The notes under the pieces were generated by a model. That model saw only the letters and a program-made list of their open reading frames with translations, made no database searches and was not told the origin of the DNA. Made by a program: the position numbers and the translations under genes. Below, piece after piece: positions 7,031 to 14,459 of a stretch of 14,459 nt of DNA; the stretch's first letter is position 1, and each line of letters opens with the position of its first letter. The DNA is from Zelonia costaricensis (lineage: Eukaryota > Euglenozoa > Kinetoplastea > Trypanosomatida > Trypanosomatidae): positions 1 through 14,459 of the forward strand of contig JASAOO010002944.1 in the NCBI GenBank assembly GCA_030849075.1. Direction: 5' to 3'.

Positions 7031-7813
7031 TTACGCACGCGTGTTGTCGTCGCCGCCGAGCTGCGCGTCGAGGGACGTGAGGGGCACGAAGCGGACGTGG
7101 CACGCCCGCCGCATGGTCACGCCGCCGTCGGCATCCTTGTTGAACACCTGCAGCTCCTGCACCTCGGACGGGTCGCCGACCGGAATGACGAGGGTGCCGC
7201 CGCTCCGCAGCAGGCGCAGGTACTCAGGCACAACCGTCCGCGGCGCCGTCGCGCCAACGTGGATGACATCGAAGGAGTCGCCGCGTCCGGCACCCACGCC
7301 GGCGATCGAGCGGGGCTTCCGGCCGTCGCCGTGGAGGAGCGTGATGCGACGCTCGTGCATCCAGTCCGGGAAGTGCGCCTCCAGCACCCGCTCCGACTGC
7401 TTCTGCAGCTCCGGCACGTGCTCGACGCCAACCACCTCGAACATTGGCGGCACCCCGTCGCGTCCCGCGACCTCGCACAGCGCGGCAAAGGCGGCCGTCA
7501 TGTATCCGCTGCCGCTGCCGATGTCGAGCAGCCGCAGCGGCTGGCGGTAGCCGCGATCGAGACGCTGGTGGTTGAGGACAGACGAGCTCACCAGCTCCAA
7601 CATGGTAGCGTGCATGTGCGGCGCGCTGATGGTGACGCCAAAGCCGATCGGCAGCGGCCGGTCCTCGTACGCCTCCTCGCGCGCGCCCTGAACGAACCAG
7701 CCGCGGTCGACTCGCCGCATCACCTCGAGCACCTCGGGCGTCTTGACGAGCCCCTCGCGGTGCAGGGCACTCACCAATCCCGCGTTCGTCGTGGATGAGC
7801 ACTGCCACGCCAT
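7031..7813 (-). CDS. PCMT: Protein-L-isoaspartate O-methyltransferase (PCMT family)
   Basis: The 260-residue protein is a class I SAM-dependent methyltransferase of the PCMT family. It transfers a methyl group to isoaspartyl residues in aged proteins and starts their repair, probably in the cytosol. Family features in order: an N-terminal helix region with VMRRVDRGWFV (31-41); the substrate-site segment TISAPHMHATMLE (61-73); SAM motif I LLDIGSGSGY (95-104); an acidic residue ending motif post-I at VVGVEHV (127-133); FDVIHVGATAP (181-191); LRSGGTLVIPVG (202-213); and a C-terminal strand VRFVPLTS (240-247). Length is slightly above the usual 210-235. The ATG at 7813 is chosen because the family begins soon after it and a good splice acceptor lies 18 nt upstream. 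The frame is open for a further 147 codons, but these are Ser/Pro/Leu-rich spacer sequence. Confidence 0.92.
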   Translation of the reverse strand: MAWQCSSTTNAGLVSALHREGLVKTPEVLEVMRRVDRGWFVQGAREEAYEDRPLPIGFGVTISAPHMHATMLELVSSSVLNHQRLDRGYRQPLRLLDIGSGSGYMTAAFAALCEVAGRDGVPPMFEVVGVEHVPELQKQSERVLEAHFPDWMHERRITLLHGDGRKPRSIAGVGAGRGDSFDVIHVGATAPRTVVPEYLRLLRSGGTLVIPVGDPSEVQELQVFNKDADGGVTMRRACHVRFVPLTSLDAQLGGDDNTRA

Positions 7814-7831
7814 GTTGAGCACGACCCGCAG

Positions 7832-7915
7832 CTGCAACGTAGGATGATGGAGGTGGGCGGGAAAGACGGGGGGGGGGCGGAAGGAGCAGTTGTGGGAGAG
7901 GGAGGGAGCAGCGGT
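7832..7915 (-). promoter_or_regulatory. Candidate trans-splice acceptor for the PCMT-family gene
   Basis: On the minus strand a C/T-rich stretch (about 7908-7846, including a C run opposite 7870-7878) is followed by GTTGCAG with AG at 7833-7832. This leaves an 18-nt 5' UTR before the ATG at 7813. The short leader is within the trypanosomatid range. It also decides the start, since upstream in-frame ATGs fall before the acceptor. Confidence 0.55.
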
Positions 7916-9047
7916 AGAACCGAATGGGAAGACGTGAAGAAGAAGACGTGAAAGCAATCTCAGAAGCAGCAGGGAGGTGATGCAGAGCAATGGAAGACGG
8001 TGTACGTGTACATACAGTGGAGTTGTCGGGACGCTAGCAGAGGAGGGGGGGGTGGAGGGAGAAGATGGAAGAAGCAGAAGCAAGAGAAGAGAGAGAGAGC
8101 TTGACGAAGCGACGAGAAGGTCAGGCGGCGCACGGGTGCAGAGAAGCAGCAGAGGACTGTGAAGGCGGACAGGGAGGGAGGGAGGACGCTTGTGTGGGTG
8201 CTCGCGGGTTGGGAGAGAAGAAAAGGAGGGGGGGGACAGAGGCCCAAGAAACACGATCGCGTTGCTCTGCGTGTGTATGTGTGTGACAACGTTGTGCAGC
8301 GGTGTGGTGTGCGAGCGTCGCAGTGAAGGCGGCCGTTAAAAGACACGTGTACGTGAGAGGGAGAGAGGTGAGCGGTTGAGCGGGAGAGACGGCGGACCGC
8401 GCTGACTCGCCTTGCGACGTGCAACGGCTGTGTGAGAAGCATGCAGCATGAAGCGTTCACGCGTGCCTCCGTGCATCTGCCGCAAAATGGAGCCTTGTGC
8501 GACATGCAAATTTGTAGTGTTCGTGGGGTTCCGCACTCGTTGCTCGCCGTGCAGCCGGCTTGTCGAGGCACCATTCGTGATCGAGCTGTGTCGTGTGCGC
8601 TTGATTGCAAGGCTGAGACATGCAACCTTCCGCCCAAAGCAGGCACAAGGGACCCAAGTTGGAGAGAAAAAAAAGACGATTCGAGGAGTGACCGGGCACC
8701 ATCGACGCACACCGAGGCACACACACACATGCACACACACGGACACAACGTGGACCCACTTCCGCTTCGACGGAAACAGGCAGAGAACGCAAGGGGTGCA
8801 AGCGAAAAAAAAAACAGCGGAGAACCACTGCACGACGAGGAGGCGCATCCACTGCGTGACGCAAACTCTAATGAGGTAACACAACACAAAGCAGCAGCGT
8901 GGCGCGAGGGGGAGTGAGGGCAGGGGCGCACACGGACCGTTGCACCGGCAGACGCCAGCTGGCGAAATGAGTGACTGCGACTGCCCCATCCCCTTTGAGG
9001 CTCGCTCACAGACGACGCACACGGCGACAGCATCGTGGCTGCTCGCA
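7916..9047. other. Spacer between the ACBP-domain gene and the PCMT-family gene
   Basis: About 1.1 kb that should hold the 3' UTR of the ACBP-domain gene. It contains purine-rich stretches on the plus strand (8040-8110, 8180-8240), a CA-rich segment (8709-8741) and short A runs (8669-8676, 8803-8812). Long minus-strand frames here are Cys/Ser/Arg-rich without a recognisable domain, and I see no gene. Confidence 0.45.
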
Positions 9048-10100
9048 CTACCAGTTGAACCACGAGATCGGCACTTCAAGAGGGTTGGTCGACTGGCCAG
9101 CAGCGCCGCGCGCAGCGTCATGACGGCGCAGCGCCCCAGCCGGTGGGCGCACCGCGGCCTCCGTCATGGACCGCGCCGACGGCCGCAGCGGTGGCGGGAC
9201 GACGGGCACGCGCACGGTGCTGCCGTTGGTGCTCCAGATCGGCTTCAGCGGCGGACCCGTGGCGACCGCATCGGCGGAGGTGGCGCTGGTCTTCTCTGAG
9301 ACAGACGGCCCGGCGCTGGAGGTCGTCAGCGGCGGCACGTTGATGGCGGGCGCATCGTCGCGTGTTGTGTTGAGTGGCGATTCCACCGTGACCGCCGATG
9401 GCACCTGCGGTGCTGAGGTGGGGTGAGTCTGTTGCAGCAGACGACGCACTCGCATCACCTCCTTTGCAAGGTAGCGGACGCTGTCCAGCGTGGCGCTGCA
9501 GTGGGTCACGACGTCGGCGTCCCACCCCGCCGTCTCCTCGGCCGACAGCTGCGGCGGCGATGGGGAGGCGCTTTCCGTGGCGACCGTGCTGGCGAGCTGG
9601 TCGGTGGCGCTCGTGGCGGCGGCGAGAATGGCGTCGGCGTCCGCCGTGGTGCTGCTGCCACGGGTTTCAGGTGCGCCAACGGTGCCGGGGCCGTTCTCAA
9701 TTGCGACCTCGCTGGGAGCCAGTGTCAGCTGCGTTGTCATCTGGCGCAGTCGCGCTGGCCAATTGACGGTCGTGGGGCTGGGGGGCGCCGAGGCGGTGGT
9801 GTCAGCGTCGGGGCTCTCGAGCTGCACCAGGACGCGCTCCACCTGCTGCACAAAGTAGACCATCGCTTCGAAGGTGGACATGCGGCCCAGCTGCTTCCAC
9901 GCCTGGTGCTTGTGCCGCTCTGTCATGTACCACATCGATGGCGTCGGCGTCGTGCACGGCCCGTGCTCTGCCTGCTGGCGCAGGGCGTAGAACAGGAGGC
10001 GCTGCGCATCCGTCAGCAGCGGCGTCGTTTCGAGGTTGCCGAAGTAGAGGTCGAAGTACTGGACCACCGCGTGGTACTTTTCGGGGAAGGAAAGGTCCAT
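9048..10100 (-). CDS. Acyl-CoA-binding (ACBP) domain protein with long disordered tail
   Basis: Residues about 4-93 of this 350-residue protein match the four-helix acyl-CoA-binding domain, which binds long-chain acyl-CoA esters for transport and storage. The pattern is FPEKYHAVVQYF, then LLFYALRQQAEHG (35-47), a loop with PTPSMWYM, KHQAWKQLGRMSTFEAM (64-80) and VQQVERVL. Compared with the classical LYGLYKQA motif, the first Tyr is kept (Tyr38) but the following Lys is Gln42. The Lys-x-x-Ala-Trp Lys is kept (Lys64), and the late Tyr appears as Phe83. Ligand binding may therefore differ from that of small ACBPs. The rest is Ala/Ser/Thr/Pro-rich and probably disordered, apart from a likely helix at about 194-225 (DSVRYLAKEVMRVRRLLQQ). 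It ends in EVPISWFNW, with no membrane anchor. The ATG at 10100 starts directly at the domain and a good acceptor lies 75 nt upstream. Confidence 0.78.
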   Translation of the reverse strand: MDLSFPEKYHAVVQYFDLYFGNLETTPLLTDAQRLLFYALRQQAEHGPCTTPTPSMWYMTERHKHQAWKQLGRMSTFEAMVYFVQQVERVLVQLESPDADTTASAPPSPTTVNWPARLRQMTTQLTLAPSEVAIENGPGTVGAPETRGSSTTADADAILAAATSATDQLASTVATESASPSPPQLSAEETAGWDADVVTHCSATLDSVRYLAKEVMRVRRLLQQTHPTSAPQVPSAVTVESPLNTTRDDAPAINVPPLTTSSAGPSVSEKTSATSADAVATGPPLKPIWSTNGSTVRVPVVPPPLRPSARSMTEAAVRPPAGALRRHDAARGAAGQSTNPLEVPISWFNW

Positions 10101-10174
10101 GATGGGGAAAACGCACGGGTGTACGGCGAGAGGAGGGAGGGGGCGGGAAGGTCAAGGAGGGCGGGCAGGGGCTT

Positions 10175-10220
10175 CTGTGCACGGAGGCGGGTAGGGGGGA
10201 GGGGGGAGGGGGGACTGCAG
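10175..10220 (-). promoter_or_regulatory. Candidate trans-splice acceptor for the ACBP-domain gene
   Basis: On the minus strand a strong C/T tract (10213-10191, three C blocks separated by T) is followed by the first AG at 10176-10175 (GCACAG). This gives a 5' UTR of about 74 nt with no ATG before the start at 10100. Confidence 0.55.
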
Positions 10221-10966
10221 CGGAGACAGCGACGCCGTCTGTGCAGCCGCGAGGGGCCCTGTGGATCGACTTGACTGACGTTCAAGGACGCGGCAAAAGG
10301 GCAGCAGTTTGAGGGTGGTGGAGAGGAGATGTCAGGGAGGGAGGGAGAAAGGATGGAGGAATTCAAGACACAAAATGAGAAAGGGAGTGTGCGGGGATCG
10401 AGGAGCTTCTTGGCATGGCCACTCTGGGGGGCGGCGGCGGGGGACGCCATGCGAGCACTGCGTTGGACGGCGGCGTAAGAGGCGGCGAGCCGGCGAGCCC
10501 CCCTCGCCGTGATTCCTCTTGCTCTCGCCGAGTCTGTCTTGCATTCGTACCTCTTGCGCTGCAGTGAGAGCAGCGCCTCAGGTAAACCGCTGTGCTGCCT
10601 CGGCCCGACGAAGTGGGGTGCGCACGCTGACTGCAAGAGACCGAGTGGTCCCGCAGCTCTCACGCGCAGTGTGTGCGTGACTTTCCAGCCTTCTCATCGT
10701 CCCCTCTTCGCTTGTTTTCAGATTTCTTTCGTGGCGGAGATCGACAAGTGGGGACCCCACAATCAGGAGAGCGCGGCGGAAGTCGACGGGAAGCGGAGAG
10801 CATCTGGAAAGGAGAAGAGCGGGCGCGGCACATTGCCGCGACAGCGCTACAAACGGGAGTGACGCGCAAAGGGCTCAAAGAGACGGGAAGGGGGTTTGTT
10901 GGCCGAGTCAACGCATGTCGCCGCCGCAGACATCACACGGACGAAGGAAAAGGTGACCAGACGGGC

Positions 10967-10991
10967 TCACACACACACACACACACACACA
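10967..10991. repeat. (CA)12 microsatellite
   Basis: About twelve CA units in the spacer upstream of the ACBP-domain gene. On the transcribed strand these read as GT repeats. Confidence 0.9.
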
Positions 10992-11101
10992 GATACACGC
11001 GCGCGAACAACGACATGGACGCTGAGGGGTTAGGGGTGGGAGGGGGGGGGGGAGGCAGCACGCGCTGAGTGCCTCGAATCCCGTTCGTGGACGCCGCCGA
11101 C

Positions 11102-11440
11102 TCACAAGAGCAACAACGAAATCGCTTCCATGGCAGCGACAGTACAATTAGGCCCCAGCAGGCATTCTGGAAAGAAACAACGTCGAGGAAAACACCTAAC
11201 TAAGGATGAAGTCAAGAGGGAGAAAGAGAGAGAGTCTCGCATAGACCACTCACCACCAGCGTGCATGCAAAATGATGTCAGCCGTTCACATCGGGCCGTG
11301 ACGAGGGCGCGGCTTCGACACTCCGTTCGCTTCTTACTCCAGTGCTCCACTAAGGGAGCCCAGTCCTTCACGGTGGAGGCACGTGCCGCATTTGCTTCGG
11401 TGAGGTGAGAGCTCAGATCCACGAGGGGGATGTGCTGCAT
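11102..11440 (-). CDS. Possible short gene or gene remnant (112 codons)
   Basis: The frame starts MQHIPLVDLSSHLTEANAAR and its first ~58 residues have a protein-like composition (for example VKDWAPLVEHWSKKR) with about 70% G or C in third codon positions. A canonical signal precedes it: a minus-strand C-rich tract opposite 11549-11573, first AG at 11525-11524, then 83 nt without ATG. From about residue 68 the sequence turns into Ser/Leu/Phe/Cys-rich text encoded by another pyrimidine tract, so the 3' half looks non-coding. The best reading is a truncated remnant of a gene, or a very short gene with an atypical end. I do not recognise the family; a faint likeness to the Arg-rich region near the N-terminus of acyl-CoA carboxylase beta chains is too weak to name. 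Confidence 0.3.
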   Translation of the reverse strand: MQHIPLVDLSSHLTEANAARASTVKDWAPLVEHWSKKRTECRSRALVTARCERLTSFCMHAGGEWSMRDSLSFSLLTSSLVRCFPRRCFFPECLLGPNCTVAAMEAISLLLL

Positions 11441-11523
11441 CTCAACTTCTTTGTTCGCGTTTCTTTCTTCTCTTTACCTGCGGCGCGCAGCGCACTCGCC
11501 GTCCGGGTCGCAGGTGACGACTT

Positions 11524-11576
11524 CTGTCAGCGCGTACAATTCCCGGCGGCAGCGAGGGGAGGGAGGGGGGGGAGCA
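11524..11576 (-). promoter_or_regulatory. Candidate trans-splice acceptor before the 112-codon ORF
   Basis: On the minus strand a nearly pure C/T tract opposite 11549-11573 is followed by CTGACAG with AG at 11525-11524. It is comparable in quality to the acceptors assigned to the ACBP and PCMT-family genes, and lies over 1.3 kb upstream of the ACBP start. It could serve the short ORF at 11440-11102, or give the ACBP gene an alternative long leader. Confidence 0.4.
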
Positions 11577-12726
11577 GACACACTACACAGACAAGGCACC
11601 TCACAGTGCCCTTCAACTCGCATCAGACGAGTGTCCAGCACATACGACGCGGCGTGCAACGGGCAAAGGACGGGGCGAAAGCAGCGCTTCGCACACGGCG
11701 CATCCCTTCGCCTCGCCTTTCTCCTGAACGTACTGTCAGTGGGGTCCGGCCTCTCACTCTCTCACTGTCAGCGCTCGTGTGTGCTTGCGTACAAGACGCG
11801 TATGCCATCGCAGAGCAGACGCAGCTGCGGGCAGGGGGGGGAGGGCGCGTTGGGCAGAGTTGTGGTGACTGGAGTTCTGGATGGTGGACTCGTGTAGGTG
11901 AGTTGCGGTGCTGGGAATGCGCACCCTGATCTCCCCTTTTCCTTCCAGTACTATGTGTGGTTGCCGGTGCCGTGAGTAAGTCGGCAGGTGGACAATCAAG
12001 TTTGCGCGCACCCTTCGATTGACCGCCTGCGCGCACGCCTGTCAACCGGCTACGGACGCAACAGACATGAGGTGGAGAAGAAGGCGCAGGGGGTTCACCC
12101 CCTCCGTGTCACACAAACACGCACACACAGCAACAAACCTCAAACCTGTGGCCTCCCTGCGTGGAGTGGTGTGGTGTCTATTGCGAGCACACAAAAGCGA
12201 GGGCAAAAGGGACGACATCGGAACAGCAGGTCCAGAAATCAAATTTCATGGTGCAGTCACGCAAGTGAGGAGAGAGGGAGAATGGGAAGAAGAGGCGCGA
12301 GAGGTCGCCAAGGCGAGACCGACCTTGGAGCTCTCTTCCCTTCACGCTTTCCCGGCGGTGTTTGGGTGTGTGGGAGGGGGAGAAGTGCGGCAGAGGGGCA
12401 TCGCATGGGGCACCTCCGAGGTGTGCAGCTGCCGATGCGCACCACGCCCTCCGCGCGCTCCTTCTTGAGCTCACGTGTGCACCACATCGTGCACGGCACC
12501 AACGCACCGACTACCCCCGATGCCGCGGTGGGGGCACGTGCACGCTTGTGGCGCCCCAACAACCGGCTCTCGACGGCGCGACACCACAAGGGTCGCAGGA
12601 CGCACGGAAGAAATGGAGCGGGGCAGGCGGCGTGGACGTACATGAGCGCGGGAAGGGGGCAGCGCGTCTTTCTCTCTCTCTCTCTTGGTTTGTGTAAGGT
12701 GCAGCTCGTGCGTAGAAGCGGTAGAA

Positions 12727-12789
12727 GGGGGAAGGCTGGGAGGAAGGGAGGGGGGAGGGGGAGGGGGAAGGGGAGGCTGGGAGGGGGAG
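12727..12789. repeat. G-rich tract (plus strand) / long pyrimidine tract (minus strand)
   Basis: About 60 bases on the plus strand are almost only G and A, with at least eight runs of three or more G. The plus strand could fold into a G-quadruplex. In the minus-strand transcript it is one of the longest C/T tracts in the window and could act as a processing signal, although no convincing ORF follows it. Confidence 0.7.
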
Positions 12790-13464
12790 CAGCGAGCTGT
12801 GCGACAACTCACACGCATCCACCCAGAGAAACGAGAAGGAGGACGGCGCGTGCGTGCAAGCGGTGCAGCGCCGCAGCGTGTGTCCCACAACGTTGACTGA
12901 AAAAAAATGGAAAGCACGTCGGGAGGGGGGTAAGAGAGGGGCAGTGGCGAGGACACGCAACGAGAGCGCGCTAGAGAGAGTCATCACGAGATCCATCACT
13001 ACCGCACAAAAGCGCGTGCGGCGACGGAACACAGAAGAGTACGACGAAGCACGAAATCCTCAAAGCAAAAAGGTCCGCCAAAAAAGGAGGGGGTGGGCAG
13101 TGCACCACGGACGCCCCTGCGCCCTCTGCCCCCGCCGTCGGTGCTGCACCACAGTACCTAGTTCGCACTGAGGTCACACGACGAGGCTCCGGGTGAGGGG
13201 TGGGGAGGGGGACGGGGACGGGCGGCGAGAGGGGAGAGAGGAGGAGGGGGTGGACGGCACTCAATATGGAACACCCACAGAAAAGCAAGACCCTGTGGCC
13301 CGCCTGCGTCGACATCTTCGACCCAAACAGGGCCACCACAGAGCAGTTAAAAAAGGAAGAGGGGGTCGGTGGAGAAAGCTGCAGATAGAGTGAGGATGGG
13401 GGGGGGGGCTTGGAGTAGAGCCTCAACACACGCAAGCGCTCGGTGTTCGCGTGCCGCGCTCTCT

Positions 13465-14459
13465 CTACTGTGGGCGGTGGTACGACGTGTTCGGACCGTA
13501 GGTGCCCCGGTACGACGGCTGGGGAGCGCCGTTGTGCTGGTGGTGGTGGTGGCGCTGGTGGTGCGGGTTGTACGGCGGCGCGTCATAGCGGCGCGGCGGC
13601 GGCGGCCCGCCGTGGTAGGTCGCGTGCGGGTGCGGCCCTGAGTACCCGAACGAGGGCTCACCCCAGCCCCGTCCGCGACCGCGTCCGCGCCCACGCCCGC
13701 GGTCGTCGCGGCCGCGCCCCCGTGCGTCGGGGACGAGGTCGGCGTAGAGGTCCACCTCGTCCACCGGGTCCGCGAGGGCCGACAGCACGAACGCCTCCTT
13801 ACGCTCCACCTTCGCGGGCGGCTGCTCGCTTGCCGCGTCGTCGCGCTCGCGGGAGCGAGTCACGCCCTCGGCGAGGTCGGGGATCGACGACGGCGCTGGC
13901 GCGGAGGAGGGCCGCATCGACGGGGTTGGTGCCGCGCTGCCTTGGTGGGAGAGGTTGCGCGACTCGGCGGGGTCGGTGCCGGCCGTCGCAGTGCGTGCCT
14001 CGACGTGCTCCGGCTCGACTACTTGTGGCGCCGGAGACGAGGCTACGGCCGCGGCGGGGACGACGGCGGCCGGCGTGGCAGACGCCACCTCCGTGACGGT
14101 GTCGCGCTCGGCCTTGAGCTCGTCGCGCTTTTTCGCCATGCGCGCCTTGAAGGCGCTGAGGCTGAGCGCTGCCGCGGTGCCGCCGGCCGATGCCGCAGGC
14201 GACGCCGCGTTGCCGTCCGCGGCGGGAGTAGCGGCCGACGCGCTGCCGGCTGCTGCCGTCGTGTCTGCGGCGTTAGCAGCCAGCGCCGAAGCGAGGCTTT
14301 CCATCACGTCCGGCTTAACGCCCGCGTGGGTGCGCAGGAGGGTCTGCAGCGCCGTGAGCGCGGCGACGGCGACGCTGGCGGTGGTGGTGGGCAGCGTGGC
14401 GATGCCGTCCGATGCCTCGCGCGTGAGCGTCTTCATCTCCTCCACATCGATGACGCCGC
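13465..14459 (-). CDS. Arg-Gly-rich, probably RNA-binding protein, C-terminal part
   Basis: This frame enters from beyond the window edge (first visible codons read GVIDVEEMKTL), so the 5' end is missing; 330 residues are visible. A helical segment at about 5-64 is followed by a long Ala/Thr/Ser/Pro-rich linker. Inside the linker is one basic helix at about 102-118 (AFKARMAKKRDELKAERD). A short acidic motif, VDEVDLYADLVPD, ends near 244. An Arg-Gly repeat follows at about 246-264 (ARGRGRDDRGRGRGRGRGRG), then a Gly/Tyr/Pro/His-rich tail with a His-Gln run at about 299-308. RGG/RG boxes usually bind RNA and are substrates for arginine methylation; that is family knowledge, not seen here. No RRM, zinc finger or other named domain is visible in this part. 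Very GC-rich codon use matches a resident Leishmania-type gene. Confidence 0.75.
   Translation of the reverse strand, partial: GVIDVEEMKTLTREASDGIATLPTTTASVAVAALTALQTLLRTHAGVKPDVMESLASALAANAADTTAAAGSASAATPAADGNAASPAASAGGTAAALSLSAFKARMAKKRDELKAERDTVTEVASATPAAVVPAAAVASSPAPQVVEPEHVEARTATAGTDPAESRNLSHQGSAAPTPSMRPSSAPAPSSIPDLAEGVTRSRERDDAASEQPPAKVERKEAFVLSALADPVDEVDLYADLVPDARGRGRDDRGRGRGRGRGRGWGEPSFGYSGPHPHATYHGGPPPPRRYDAPPYNPHHQRHHHHQHNGAPQPSYRGTYGPNTSYHRPQ

Larger units (their letters stand above)
10221..13464. other. Long spacer (3.2 kb) upstream of the ACBP-domain gene
   Basis: This is the longest stretch without a clear gene. It should hold the 3' UTR of the RGG-type gene and possibly an unrecognised short transcript. 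It contains several minus-strand pyrimidine tracts (opposite 11549-11573, 12727-12789 and 13196-13253), a CA microsatellite and one short ORF at 11102-11440. It also has plus-strand pyrimidine tracts with AG (10689-10721, 11451-11490, 11931-11948). The larger open frames on both strands are Arg/His/Cys-rich and unconvincing. Confidence 0.45.

Noticed and set aside
7814..8254. N-terminal extension of 147 residues on the PCMT-family protein
   Set aside because: The extension is Ser/Pro/Leu-rich low complexity, includes the pyrimidine tract, and lies upstream of the best splice acceptor. The family domain begins right after the ATG at 7813.
11988..12896. Plus-strand ORF of 302 codons
   Set aside because: Arg/Gly/His/Thr-rich translation through CA-rich and G-rich spacer, no domain, and on the strand opposite to all real genes.

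Overview
The window looks like nuclear DNA of a trypanosomatid, most likely Leishmania or a close relative. All convincing genes lie on the minus strand, with no introns and GC-rich third codon positions. They are separated by 1.2-3.4 kb spacers full of pyrimidine tracts (on the coding strand) followed by AG. This is the layout of a polycistronic unit processed by spliced-leader trans-splicing. No tRNA, rRNA, CRISPR array or bacterial-type operon signal was seen. The genus is an inference from gene style and recognisable families, not from a marker gene.

Transcription runs from high to low coordinates. In that order: (1) 14459-13465, the C-terminal part of an Arg-Gly-rich, probably RNA-binding protein, open at the window edge; (2) a 3.4 kb spacer holding one weak short ORF (11440-11102) behind a good splice-acceptor signal; (3) 10100-9048, a protein with an N-terminal acyl-CoA-binding (ACBP) domain and a long disordered tail; (4) 7813-7031, a protein-L-isoaspartate O-methyltransferase family protein; (5) 5127-4405 and 2609-1887, two paralogous dienelactone-hydrolase-family proteins in tandem, each 240 residues with an intact Cys-Asp-His triad; (6) 1262-1, part of a probable mobile element or virus-derived element.

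The most notable part is the low-coordinate end. A 323-codon Gag/nucleocapsid-like ORF ends in A AAA AAC directly followed by its UGA stop. The -1 frame then stays open for 98 codons to the window edge and carries an HHW-containing segment that resembles Ulp1/C48-type cysteine proteases. A 7-bp stem begins 6 nt after the heptamer and a second perfect hairpin follows. Together this looks like a gag-pro arrangement expressed by -1 programmed ribosomal frameshifting, inside a trypanosomatid gene cluster. TATE-like or another tyrosine-recombinase (DIRS-like) retroelement is a candidate identity, but the diagnostic genes lie outside the window.

The second notable part is position 5134, a single N between two 107-bp near-identical copies of the dienelactone-hydrolase 5' end. 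This is an unresolved assembly join in a tandem array and may hide another gene copy. The host genes have no evident joint pathway; co-linearity in trypanosomatids does not imply shared function.
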